Assembly (NCBI RefSeq): GCF_019583405.1
Contig: NZ_SZUU01000002.1
Location: forward strand, 310,001-374,000
Source of the DNA: Bacteroides fragilis
GTDB taxonomy: Bacteria > Bacteroidota > Bacteroidia > Bacteroidales > Bacteroidaceae
Direction of reading: 5' to 3'
DNA length: 64,000 bases
The position numbers were made by a program, and so were the translations under genes. This document shows, in pieces, positions 41,583 through 55,492 of the stretch; the stretch's first letter is position 1, and each line of letters begins with the position of its first letter. A model generated the notes under the pieces. The model did no database searches. It saw only the letters and a program-made list of their open reading frames with translations, and was not told where the DNA came from.

Positions 41583-43049
41583 ATGGAAAAATCAGAACTG
41601 AAACCGGCCGGCGTATTTCGCTTCTTCAATGAAATCTGCCAGGTGCCCCGTCCTTCAAAGAAGGAAGAGAAGATTATCGCTTATTTAAAGGCGTTCGGAG
41701 AAAAACATAATTTAGAAACCAAAGTAGACGAAGCCGGCAACGTGCTTATCAAAAAACCGGCAACACCGGGTAAAGAAAATCTGAAGACAGTGATTCTGCA
41801 ATCGCACGTAGACATGGTGTGCGAAAAGAATAATGATACGGAACATGACTTCCTAACCGATCCCATCGAAACGGAGATTGACGGAGAGTGGATGAAAGCC
41901 AAAGGAACGACCTTAGGAGCCGACAACGGCATCGGAGTAGCGACCCAACTGGCCATCCTGGCTGACGACAGCATTGAACACGGTCCTATCGAATGTCTGT
42001 TCACAGTAGATGAAGAGACAGGACTGAGCGGCGCTTTTGCCTTGAAAGAAGGCTTTATGAGCGGGGAAATTTTGCTTAATCTCGACTCGGAAGACGAAGG
42101 TGAACTTTACATCGGTTGTGCGGGCGGTATCGATACAGTGGCCGAATTTCAATATGAAAATGAAATGACACCCATCAGCCACCTCTGCTTCCGCATAACC
42201 GTTAAAGGTCTGAAAGGCGGACACTCCGGAGGGGATATACATCTGGGACGCGGCAATGCCAACAAAATACTGAACCGGTTTCTCTATCAGGTGATGACTA
42301 CTTACCAAGAGGACTTCCACCTCTATGAATTCAACGGAGGTAATCTGCGTAACGCCATTCCGCGTGAAGCTTCAGCTGTATTCTCCGTACCCGAACATTA
42401 CAAACATGACATACGTACAGCCTTGAATGTATTCACCGCCGAAATCGAAAACGAACTTCATCGGGTGGAACCGGATCTGAACATTCTTCTCGAAACAGAG
42501 CCGCACCGCGACTGGTCCATCGACTCGAGTACTTCCTACCGGCTGATTACTTCGCTATACGGTTGCCCGCACGGAGTATATGCCATGAGTCAGGATATTC
42601 CGGGATTGGTAGAAACTTCAACGAACCTGGCATCTGTAAAAATGAAACCGGAAAACACCATCCGTATCGAAACCAGCCAACGTAGCTCTATCCTTTCGTC
42701 ACGCGACGATATAGCAACAACGGTCCGTGCCGTATTCAGACTCGCCGGTGCTCAGGTCAACTGGGGTGAAGGTTATCCGGGATGGAAACCCAATCCGGAT
42801 TCGGAAATTCTAAAAGTGGCAGAAGAGTCATATAAACGCCTGTTCGGTGTTGATGCCAAAGTAAAGGCAATCCATGCAGGACTGGAATGTGGCTTGTTCC
42901 TCGACAAATATCCTACCCTGGATATGATTTCATTCGGCCCTACCTTGACAGGAGTTCACTCCCCGGACGAACGGATGCATATTCCTTCGGTAGATAAATT
43001 CTGGAAACATCTGCTGGATGTGTTGGCACATATTCCGGCAAAGAACTAA
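41583..43049 (+). CDS. pepD: Aminoacyl-histidine dipeptidase (cytosolic dipeptidase)
   Basis: A 488-residue M20C peptidase. Metal ligands are visible in LQSHVDMVCEKN (first His/Asp), TLGADNGIG (bridging Asp), DEETGLSGA (catalytic Glu) and LNLDSEDEGELYIG, with a later His in IHAGLECGLF. The dimerisation region contains GLKGGHSGGDIHLGRGN. It cleaves dipeptides such as Xaa-His in the cytoplasm. Length and start match the family. Confidence 0.95.
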   Translation: MEKSELKPAGVFRFFNEICQVPRPSKKEEKIIAYLKAFGEKHNLETKVDEAGNVLIKKPATPGKENLKTVILQSHVDMVCEKNNDTEHDFLTDPIETEIDGEWMKAKGTTLGADNGIGVATQLAILADDSIEHGPIECLFTVDEETGLSGAFALKEGFMSGEILLNLDSEDEGELYIGCAGGIDTVAEFQYENEMTPISHLCFRITVKGLKGGHSGGDIHLGRGNANKILNRFLYQVMTTYQEDFHLYEFNGGNLRNAIPREASAVFSVPEHYKHDIRTALNVFTAEIENELHRVEPDLNILLETEPHRDWSIDSSTSYRLITSLYGCPHGVYAMSQDIPGLVETSTNLASVKMKPENTIRIETSQRSSILSSRDDIATTVRAVFRLAGAQVNWGEGYPGWKPNPDSEILKVAEESYKRLFGVDAKVKAIHAGLECGLFLDKYPTLDMISFGPTLTGVHSPDERMHIPSVDKFWKHLLDVLAHIPAKN

Positions 43050-43056
43050 AGCTAAT

Positions 43057-43145
43057 TTCACCACAGACCGCACAGATCGATACAAAAGTATTCATCTCGA
43101 ATATCAACGAGATAATCTGTGAGGCTCCGTGCGATCTGTGGTGAA
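43057..43145. repeat. Palindromic CACCACAGA element, copy 3
   Basis: TTCACCACAGACCGCACAG at the left; GCGATCTGTGGTGAA at the right. The inner bases differ from other copies, while the ends stay paired. Confidence 0.85.
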
Positions 43146-43194
43146 CTTCAAAACAAACAGGCACTGAACAGAATTAAAAAAAGGAATCTAATCT

Positions 43195-44229
43195 ATGCTC
43201 CGTCTCTTCTTTATATTACTGATTTCCCTCCCTTCCCTTTTTCTCTCTGCACAGAATCAGCCTCCTTTCCGTGTCGTCTTTTGGAATACCGAAAACTTCT
43301 TCGATACCCGACATGATTCACTGAAAAACGATATGGAATTTCTACCCCATTCAATGCGTCACTGGAACCACCGACGATATAAAAAGAAATTAGATAATAT
43401 AGCCCGCACGCTCACAGCCATCGGAGAATGGAATTTTCCCGCACTGATAGGTCTCTGTGAAGTGGAAAACGATACAGTTATGCGTGACCTGACCCTTTAT
43501 TCCCCACTGAAAGAAGCCGGTTATCGGTACGTGATGACCCACTGCTCCGATCTGCGCGGCATCGATGTGGCATTACTGTATCAACGTGACCGGTTCAAAC
43601 TTCTATCCTACTCCGCCCTCTCCGTCGGAACTTTCAAAGGTCATCGACCGACAAGAGATATTCTGCACGTCAGCGGATTACTGCTCACAGGCGATACGCT
43701 GGACGTAATGGTGGCACATCTCCCTTCCCGCTCAGGCGGAGTACGGCAGTCGGAACCTTACCGGCTTTACGCTGCACAAAAGTTAAAGGATGCGGCAGAT
43801 AGTCTTATCAATGTACGCTCCTCCGCCAAACTGATCATTATGGGAGACTTTAACGATTATCCCACAGATAAATCGGTAGTACAAGTGCTACAGGCAATGT
43901 CTCCCGAACCGAGTACCCATCATGACCGACTTTACCACCTGCTGGCACGAAAGGCAAAAGACCGTAACTTCGGTTCCTATAAGTATCAGGGTGAATGGGG
44001 ACTGCTGGACCATCTCATCGTATCAGGAACGTTACTTGACGCTTCGGGCACACTCTTTACCAAAGAAAAAAAGGCAAACGTAGCACGCTTGCCCTTCCTT
44101 CTGATAAAAGATGAAAAGTACGGAGGTATGCAGCCCTTCCGCACCTATGTCGGAATGAAATACCAGAAAGGATACAGCGATCACTTACCGGTGTATGCCG
44201 ATTTTGAAACCAATCAATCCGAATACTGA
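43195..44229 (+). CDS. Secreted endonuclease/exonuclease/phosphatase-family protein
   Basis: A 344-residue EEP protein with signal peptide (LLISLPSLFLSAQ). The fold is shown by VVFWNTENFFDTR (strand 1), ALIGLCEVEN (metal Glu), RGIDVALLYQ, VAHLPSR (His) and IIMGDFNDYP (catalytic Asp/Asn), and the C-terminal SDHLPVYADF. Members cleave nucleic acids or phosphoesters; being exported it may work on extracellular DNA. The stop overlaps the end of the convergent channel gene by 16 bp. Confidence 0.9.
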   Translation: MLRLFFILLISLPSLFLSAQNQPPFRVVFWNTENFFDTRHDSLKNDMEFLPHSMRHWNHRRYKKKLDNIARTLTAIGEWNFPALIGLCEVENDTVMRDLTLYSPLKEAGYRYVMTHCSDLRGIDVALLYQRDRFKLLSYSALSVGTFKGHRPTRDILHVSGLLLTGDTLDVMVAHLPSRSGGVRQSEPYRLYAAQKLKDAADSLINVRSSAKLIIMGDFNDYPTDKSVVQVLQAMSPEPSTHHDRLYHLLARKAKDRNFGSYKYQGEWGLLDHLIVSGTLLDASGTLFTKEKKANVARLPFLLIKDEKYGGMQPFRTYVGMKYQKGYSDHLPVYADFETNQSEY

Positions 44230-45383
44230 TATACCTTTAGTTCGAACTTCGGTACCATCGCAAAAAAATGATCAAAGATATCGGACTGGATACGTTCATA
44301 TTCTTTCCAGATTTTATTGCGGGAAAAGAAGTAAATTTGAATCGGTACTCCATATTCCGTAGCTTCTTTTTGACTGATAATCAAGTCGAGATCCTGATTG
44401 ACCACGGGCAGACTGCAAAGATAACGTTCTACATATACCCTGAACACTTGCGAGTTAGTGGGGATCACTCCTTCTTCCGGCTGATAATCGGCCAACAAGG
44501 GTATTTCCTTCCGAAAAGTGTCGAGCATTTCGGGAGTACAGAATTTCAATGTAGTCAGGTCAAGAAAGATACTCTTCATCACCCGACGCCCTCCGGATTC
44601 CGTCATTCCCCGCCAGTTCTGAAACGAACCGTTGACCAGTGAATAGGGAGGGACAGTAGAAATGGTATTATCGAAATTCTGTATCTTCACCGTGTTTAGG
44701 GTAATTTCTTCTACAATCCCATTGGCATTGGTCGAAGGGATAGTCACCCAGTCACCGGGACGTATCATATCATTGGCCGATAACTGTATACCTGCCACGA
44801 AGCCCAGAATACTGTCTTTAAAAACCAACATCAGGATGGCGGCAGATGCACCTAATCCCGCAAACAATGTAGCAGGAGACTTATTGACAATGATGGCTAC
44901 GATCACAATGCCTCCGATAAAGAAAACAAGTACCTGCAATACCTGGATAAAGCCCTTCATCGGACGATTTTTTAATTTCTCCTTACCATTGAGTATATCC
45001 AGCAACATCAGCAGACTACTGTTGAGAGCCAGCAGCAATGCAAAAATCATGTAAATAACACATATCTTCTGCGAAACCAACAGCAGCGTTTTTCCATGTA
45101 CGAACGCCATAGGAAGAAGCATATACATCAAGATACCGGGAAGGATATGGATCAGGTGATGAATAACTTTATGTTTGACCATCAATGTATCCCATTTATA
45201 AGAGGTCTTCCGTGCCAGACGCTTCATCCCGCCTACAAAAATGGCCTGACAAAGATAATCCAATCCAACCGCTATAAAAATCATCAGGATGGCAATAATC
45301 GTTTCATCAAAAGTATTTGCAATTTTAGGGTCTACCCCCCAACCGATAAGGATTTTGTTCATCCAACTTCCTAAATCTATCAT
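44214..45383 (-). CDS. MscS-family mechanosensitive channel
   Basis: A 389-residue membrane channel. Five hydrophobic helices lie in residues 1-190; the pore-lining helix is around TLFAGLGASAAILMLVFKDSILGFVAGIQ, then the beta domain starts with IRPGDWVTIPSTNANGIVEEITL. The rest is a cytoplasmic vestibule-like domain. It releases solutes under osmotic down-shock. Longer than E. coli MscS, as in YbdG-type members, which have extra N-terminal helices. Confidence 0.9.
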   Translation of the reverse strand: MIDLGSWMNKILIGWGVDPKIANTFDETIIAILMIFIAVGLDYLCQAIFVGGMKRLARKTSYKWDTLMVKHKVIHHLIHILPGILMYMLLPMAFVHGKTLLLVSQKICVIYMIFALLLALNSSLLMLLDILNGKEKLKNRPMKGFIQVLQVLVFFIGGIVIVAIIVNKSPATLFAGLGASAAILMLVFKDSILGFVAGIQLSANDMIRPGDWVTIPSTNANGIVEEITLNTVKIQNFDNTISTVPPYSLVNGSFQNWRGMTESGGRRVMKSIFLDLTTLKFCTPEMLDTFRKEIPLLADYQPEEGVIPTNSQVFRVYVERYLCSLPVVNQDLDLIISQKEATEYGVPIQIYFFSRNKIWKEYERIQSDIFDHFFAMVPKFELKVYQYSD

Positions 45384-45452
45384 AACTATCGTCTTTATTT
45401 TAAAATGTTCATTCTATCCAAATAACACCTGAACGGGCTTTAGGTTTAGTCC

Positions 45453-45507
45453 AAATGAAAAAGGCCGTATTGGAACGTATCGTTTTCAATGCAGCCTTTT
45501 TCATTTG
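45453..45507 (-). terminator. Terminator region between aldolase and channel genes
   Basis: AAATGAAAAAGGC and GCCTTTTTCATTT arms of 13 bp around a 29-nt loop, downstream of the minus-strand transaldolase-like gene. Confidence 0.6.
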
Positions 45508-45520
45508 TCAGCAAGAATTC

Positions 45521-46177
45521 TCATTCATTTACCTTCTTATAATCTTCCAGGAATTTCTTCAATCCGGCATCTGTCAGCGGATGGTTCAGCAGTCCTTTAA
45601 TGGCGCTCAACGGACAAGTAGCTACATCGGCACCGGCCTCCACACATTCTATGATGTGCTTGGAACTACGGATAGAGGCGGCCAGTACCTGAGTAGGATA
45701 ATTGTAGAAGCGGTACATCCGTACGATATCGGCAACCAATCCGACTCCGTCCTCACAGATGTCATCCAAACGTCCCACGAAAGGAGAAACATACGTAGCT
45801 CCCGCTTTAGCAGCCAATAAAGCCTGACCGGTGGAGAAAACCAATGTGCAATTGGTACGGATACCTTGCCCCGAAAAGTGCTTGATGGCTTTTATGCCAT
45901 CGGCAATGCACGGTACCTTCACTACAATATGCGGGCTGAGGGCTGCCAGCTCCTTACCTTCCCTGACCATTCCTTCGTAATCAGTCGCAATCACCTCGGC
46001 ACTGACATCACCTTGTACAATATTGCATATCTCCACGTAATGTCTTCGTTGATTTCCGACACCTTTAATGCCTTCTTTCGCCATCAGAGAAGGGTTGGTG
46101 GTCACTCCGTCCAGAACTCCCAAATCATGTGCTTCCCGGATTTGATCCAGGTTAGCTGTATCAATAAAGAATTTCAT
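45521..46177 (-). CDS. Transaldolase-like fructose-6-phosphate aldolase
   Basis: A 218-residue single-domain transaldolase (TalC/Fsa group). MKFFIDTANLDQIREA, GVTTNPSLMAKEG, the Schiff-base lysine in HIVVKVPC, NCTLVFS, SPFVGRLDDI and AASIRSS match the family closely. It either cleaves fructose-6-phosphate or exchanges three-carbon units in the pentose phosphate route; the sequence does not decide. Separate short unit upstream of the glycoside hydrolase cluster in the same direction. Confidence 0.92.
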   Translation of the reverse strand: MKFFIDTANLDQIREAHDLGVLDGVTTNPSLMAKEGIKGVGNQRRHYVEICNIVQGDVSAEVIATDYEGMVREGKELAALSPHIVVKVPCIADGIKAIKHFSGQGIRTNCTLVFSTGQALLAAKAGATYVSPFVGRLDDICEDGVGLVADIVRMYRFYNYPTQVLAASIRSSKHIIECVEAGADVATCPLSAIKGLLNHPLTDAGLKKFLEDYKKVNE

Positions 46178-46242
46178 ACCTAATAGTGTTTAATATCTTA
46201 CATTCAAACAGATAACCCGGAACAGTTGTTCAACAGAACGAC

Positions 46243-48060
46243 TTACTTCTGCAAACGGATTCCTATTTCTTTCAAGTCTACCCGGGCCGGCGTAGCATCC
46301 GGAGTGGTAGCATCAAGTTTAATGTAGCGTGCACTGACTTTGTTTCCGAACGAGACAGTCTGTGGTACAGGATTGTGCATGATGTTACTGAATTCTCCGG
46401 TAGTCGGCACCTCTTTCCAGTCTCTGCCATTAGCACTGACATAGAATTTATAACGGAAGGCCATCGTCGGCTTCGCTTCCGCGTTAGCCGGGGCATATAC
46501 AAATCCGGCCATATCCACAGTCTTGCCGAGATCGATCACCAACGGAGCGGCAGTTACCTGTTTCCATGCAGTACGGGACAGATCATTCCAGTTTTCTTTT
46601 GCAGCCGACTCTTCCAGCGGACGGGCATAGTAAGCGGCCACTTCGCTCATATTAGCCGCCAGACGACAAGCATCGATCTTCACCCTCAGTTGACGGGCTT
46701 CGACAGCCGGAATACGTATCAGGCGTTTATAACCGACAGTCGTTCCTTTCGCTATCTCTTTCCATCCATCGGCTGTCAACGCTTCGACTGTGAAAGCCTC
46801 CATGCGTTGTCCTTTCGAAATGTCTTCACGCAACATCACCACATTGATTTCCGATTTTGGCTTCAACTGATAGACACGTGTATCACCCGGCCGGGCAGTC
46901 CACGCTTTCAGACCACCTTTGACACGGTTATCGGCAAAAATCTCTTTACGATAATCGGCAAACTCTTTCAGACGATTGACATCGGCATCACTGATGCGTC
47001 CGCGCCGGTCAGGAGGGATATTGAGCAGCAACACTGAGTTGTAGCCCACAGATTTGAAATAAATATCGGTCAGGTGCTTGAGGCTCTTCACCTGATTGTC
47101 TTCCTGCTGATGATAGAACCATCCCGGACGGATCGACACATCCACTTCGGAAGGATACCAGAAGAGTTCCCTGGCGTTGACCAGCATGTCGCGTCCGCCC
47201 AAGTCCTTGGAAGTGGCCTTCACACCCAGCGCCTTGTTCTGCTCTTCACAGCGGGCATACGTACCGGGAGTCAGCACGGTGGCACTCCATTCTGTTTCAC
47301 GTCCCAATCCGCGTTCGTTGCCTACCCAACGTACATCATCGCCCATAATGGCAGTCACAGCACGGGGTTGGAGACGACGAATAGTAGAAAGGATAGCAGT
47401 CCAGTCATACTCCTGCTTCTTTCCATTGGGGCCTTCACCATTGGCACCGTCGAACCAGACTTCGTGCACTTCACCATAGTTGGTCAGCAGTTCAGTCAGT
47501 TGTTCGATAAAGAATTCATTGTATTTCGGAGAGTCTCCATAACAAGAGGCGTTCCGATCCCAGGGAGAAAGATAAACCCCAAACTTGATGCCGTATTTAT
47601 CACAAGCGTCGCGCAACTCGCGTACCACATCCCCTTTCCCGTCTTTCCAAGGAGAAGCCGCCACGGAGTGCCCGGTTGTCTTGGTCGGCCACAGGCAGAA
47701 TCCATCATGATGCTTGGCTGTCAGAATGGCCATCTTGAAACCGGCTTCCTTGAGCGAACGTACCCATTGCTCCGCATCGAAATCGGTGGGATTGAAGAGT
47801 GCGGGATTTTCTTTGCCGTCTCCCCATTCACGTCCTGTGAAGGTATTGATACCAAAATGCAGGAAAGCAGTCAGCTCCATCTGCTGCCACTCCAATTGCT
47901 GCGGAGTAGGTACAAGACGTGCCGCCATGTCTACCTTTTGTTCCAAAGTGGCTCCTTGTGGAAACTCTACATGCTTCACATAATAGTCGTTCTTCTCCTG
48001 GGCTTGTCCGGCTGTGCAGATAGCGGCAAGAAGCGCGGTCGATAAGATTAATTTCTTCAT
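46243..48060 (-). CDS. Alpha-L-fucosidase, GH29, with C-terminal F5/8 domain
   Basis: A 605-residue exported enzyme (signal ICTAGQAQ). Catalytic GH29 domain from about 45-390: LHFGINTFTGREWG, AKHHDGFCLWPT and VWFDGANGEG, whose Asp204 is the nucleophile. The remaining 200 residues look like an F5/8-type/CBM32 binding module (about 460-600). The sequence style suits the GH29-B group, active on alpha-1,3/1,4 linkages next to branched galactose, but the subfamily is inferred. It removes fucose capping host glycans. 49 bp from the galactosidase gene. Confidence 0.93.
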   Translation of the reverse strand: MKKLILSTALLAAICTAGQAQEKNDYYVKHVEFPQGATLEQKVDMAARLVPTPQQLEWQQMELTAFLHFGINTFTGREWGDGKENPALFNPTDFDAEQWVRSLKEAGFKMAILTAKHHDGFCLWPTKTTGHSVAASPWKDGKGDVVRELRDACDKYGIKFGVYLSPWDRNASCYGDSPKYNEFFIEQLTELLTNYGEVHEVWFDGANGEGPNGKKQEYDWTAILSTIRRLQPRAVTAIMGDDVRWVGNERGLGRETEWSATVLTPGTYARCEEQNKALGVKATSKDLGGRDMLVNARELFWYPSEVDVSIRPGWFYHQQEDNQVKSLKHLTDIYFKSVGYNSVLLLNIPPDRRGRISDADVNRLKEFADYRKEIFADNRVKGGLKAWTARPGDTRVYQLKPKSEINVVMLREDISKGQRMEAFTVEALTADGWKEIAKGTTVGYKRLIRIPAVEARQLRVKIDACRLAANMSEVAAYYARPLEESAAKENWNDLSRTAWKQVTAAPLVIDLGKTVDMAGFVYAPANAEAKPTMAFRYKFYVSANGRDWKEVPTTGEFSNIMHNPVPQTVSFGNKVSARYIKLDATTPDATPARVDLKEIGIRLQK

Positions 48061-48109
48061 AAATGTATTGTTATGTTTTTGGGGTGAAATGGATTGGTTA
48101 GTATTCTAT

Positions 48110-51175
<3,066 letters not shown>

Positions 51176-51249
51176 TTATCAGGTATTTAATATTCAAAAT
51201 TCTTAATAAGTTCCAACGCCCTTTAGATTTTAGAGGTAAAAGCGGAATC

Positions 51250-53565
51250 TTATTCCACAATTATTTCGTCAAAAAAGATTCGTGCTTCCTGTCCCGGACG
51301 GACGTGATTGGGAGGGCATTTTCCGGCTCCACGGGCGGTGACGCGTACATATCTGGCCTTTGCCGTTCCCAAATCAAATTTCAAGTCGTCTACATAAGTT
51401 CCTTCACGGAAAATTTCTTCGGGAGTGAAATACTTCTCTCCCACTTCCGTAAAGTTCACGTTGTCCGAAGACAAGGCAACACTAATGGACTCCGGCTTAT
51501 GAACTGCCATCCCGTACACCGTAATGGAACCCAGCGTAAAAGTATGAATATTTTCGTCTTTCTGCAAATCTAATGTAAAAGAAATGCAATCACTCTTACT
51601 CCACGAGCACCATTCGAAGTCAGTTTGCTTCAGGCTACCCCGCACTCCGTTGGTCAAAACAGATGCTCCGGAAGCTCCTTGAGTGAATATCGGTTTGGCA
51701 GTAGCCTTATTGTGTAACAACGGTAATACGAGAGTCTTTCCCATCTGGCGGCCGGCGGCGAAAGTGGCGCACTTCAACGTCTGCGCAGTATGGAATTCCA
51801 ACGGCCGGGTGTAAAGGGTGGAAGTTGCTTCCGGTTCGGAACCATCGGTTGTATAACGAATTTCCACATCGGGGCGGATACATTCCAATTTTATCTGTAA
51901 TGCACCGTCGACAGGAGTCGAGGTATGCTGAATATTGTACATCGAGCGGGCATATCCGATACCTTTCACATCGAGGTGTTCATTATACCGATCCATCGCT
52001 TTCAGAAACAAGTCCCAGTTTTTCTGTTCCGGACGACTCCATCCCACTTCGGCAAGCGCCGCCAAACGGGGGAAAACAAGATAGTCCACATCCTCGGGAC
52101 GATTACAGAACTCAGTCCACAATGAAGCCTGTACCCCCATCAGCAACGAAGCGTACTCAGGTTTCCAGTTCTTCTGCACCGGTTCGTACTGATAAACATC
52201 TTTCAGCGTATTGTTACCGAAATAAGTAAGCGGTTCAAACCATTGCGGTCCCTGATAACGGATCAGATACATCACTCGGGCGGGGGTCATCACAAACCGG
52301 TGCCCCCGGTCGGCAGCTTTCAAAGCCGCATTGCCCATCCCTTGCCAACCAAAGATGACAGCACCTTTGGGAATGAAACTGTTGGTCAGCTCGTCCCATC
52401 CCATCACCTCTTTGCCTTTGCTGCGTACATATTCGGCTATCCGCTTCATGAAGTAACCTTGAAGGTCCTCTTCATGGGCGAGGTGCTCTTTCTTCATACG
52501 TTCCTGGCAGAGGGGACACTTTTTCCAGTAAGTTTTCTGGGCTTCATCGCCCCCCAAATGAATATAATGTGACGGAAACAGTGCTGCCACCTCGTCGATG
52601 ACGTTTTGCAAAAAAGTAAATACGCTATCGTTTCCGGCACAATAGATGATACTGGCATGATCACCGCCCAAACCCGGCAACACACCGATAAATTGATCTA
52701 CCACCGGACAAGCCAGTTGGGGATAAGCTGCCAACGACGAATTGGTATGTGCCGGCATCTCTATCTCGGGAATAATCTCTACCTGACGATCGGCAGCATA
52801 AGCAATCATTTCCTTCATGTCCTCTTGAGTGTAAAAGCCACCGACAGGGGTGGGTTCACCGGGTAACGGATTCCGCCGTGAATGGAACGGTACGTCCGTA
52901 TGGTCTACCCGCCAAGCACCTACCTCAGTCAGGCGGGGATATTTCTTGATCTCAAGTCGCCAGCCGTTATCGTCCACCAGGTGGAAGTGGAGCTTATTGA
53001 TTTTCAGCATAGCCATGCAGTCAATGATTCGCAACACACTCTCTTTAGGAATGAAAAAGCGGGAAACATCCAGCATTAATCCCCGGTAACCAAAACGGGG
53101 TTCATCCTGAATGGTCAGACAAGGAACCGTCCACATGGCATTTACCGTACGGGAGTTTTCAATATCAGGAGGAAGCAACTGACGGATCGTCTGTAAGGCA
53201 TAGAAGAATCCTTTCACATCGGATGCCTCTATTCTAATCCGTTCGGGAGTGATATTCAACCTGTAAGCCTCGCTTTTCAGCAATGGGTCGGTGACAAAGC
53301 ATACATCGCCTTTCATCTTTCCCGTTTTTAGTACGGGAGTGAATCCGGCAGCTTTTGTGAAAAGGTTTATAAAATTCCGCGCTACTTCCGCTTGTTCCGC
53401 ATTTTCCACAATCAGCGTAGTCCTCCCGGAGAAACGGAAGTTCCCGGTACCCGGTACCATTTGTACCGGGCAGGGAACTACAGAAACGATTGGTGTTAAG
53501 TTATCAGCCTGTAACGTCGCAAGGGGGCAGAACGCCAACAGGAGTATATATATAATGTGTTTCAT
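51250..53565 (-). CDS. Beta-N-acetylhexosaminidase, GH20, with F5/8 module
   Basis: A 771-residue exported GH20 (signal about 1-20). GH20b domain about 25-150, TIM barrel to about 500: RGLMLDVSRFF, HFHLVDDNGWR, and the catalytic pair Asp340-Glu341 in IHLGGDEAQKTYW. A chitobiase-like Ig domain (about 555-620) and an F5/8-type domain (about 630-771) follow. It removes terminal GlcNAc or GalNAc using the substrate-assisted mechanism. It shares an operon with the GH2 and the sulfatase, probably serial trimming of the same glycan. Confidence 0.95.
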   Translation of the reverse strand: MKHIIYILLLAFCPLATLQADNLTPIVSVVPCPVQMVPGTGNFRFSGRTTLIVENAEQAEVARNFINLFTKAAGFTPVLKTGKMKGDVCFVTDPLLKSEAYRLNITPERIRIEASDVKGFFYALQTIRQLLPPDIENSRTVNAMWTVPCLTIQDEPRFGYRGLMLDVSRFFIPKESVLRIIDCMAMLKINKLHFHLVDDNGWRLEIKKYPRLTEVGAWRVDHTDVPFHSRRNPLPGEPTPVGGFYTQEDMKEMIAYAADRQVEIIPEIEMPAHTNSSLAAYPQLACPVVDQFIGVLPGLGGDHASIIYCAGNDSVFTFLQNVIDEVAALFPSHYIHLGGDEAQKTYWKKCPLCQERMKKEHLAHEEDLQGYFMKRIAEYVRSKGKEVMGWDELTNSFIPKGAVIFGWQGMGNAALKAADRGHRFVMTPARVMYLIRYQGPQWFEPLTYFGNNTLKDVYQYEPVQKNWKPEYASLLMGVQASLWTEFCNRPEDVDYLVFPRLAALAEVGWSRPEQKNWDLFLKAMDRYNEHLDVKGIGYARSMYNIQHTSTPVDGALQIKLECIRPDVEIRYTTDGSEPEATSTLYTRPLEFHTAQTLKCATFAAGRQMGKTLVLPLLHNKATAKPIFTQGASGASVLTNGVRGSLKQTDFEWCSWSKSDCISFTLDLQKDENIHTFTLGSITVYGMAVHKPESISVALSSDNVNFTEVGEKYFTPEEIFREGTYVDDLKFDLGTAKARYVRVTARGAGKCPPNHVRPGQEARIFFDEIIVE

Positions 53566-53609
53566 ACAGTTTAGTCAATGGATTTCTGTTTGGAGTGGGA
53601 AAAGGAACT

Positions 53610-55196
<1,587 letters not shown>

Positions 55197-55230
55197 AAGT
55201 AGTTTTTCTATTAGGGATTAATTAGTGGTG

Positions 55231-55238
55231 CAAATATA
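55231..55238 (-). promoter_or_regulatory. -7 element, sulfatase/GH operon promoter
   Basis: Minus-strand TATATTTG with TTG 19 bp upstream, the best-formed -33/-7 pair in the cluster. Confidence 0.7.
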
Positions 55239-55388
55239 AAGAGTTTTAACAGTCATTCAAGTTCAAAAATAACTATGATTCTTCTGAAAATGTCTAATAA
55301 TAGAATAGAGAAGGCATAAATAGATGTTTTTGAACATCCGATAGACAAAATCGGAAGGCCCTTGATAACAAGTCTTAGCTGAAATTTG

Positions 55389-55396
55389 TATATTTG
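55389..55396 (+). promoter_or_regulatory. -7 element, second sulfatase promoter
   Basis: TATATTTG, with a leader of about 90 nt before the ATG at 55493. Divergent from the promoter at 55231. Confidence 0.6.
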
Positions 55397-55492
55397 CAGA
55401 CACGGAAGACCTCACGAGAACCGAAACATAACAAGATAGAAACGAATCTATTTCAAATGAACTAAATACCAACCTAATCAACCAACATTTTT

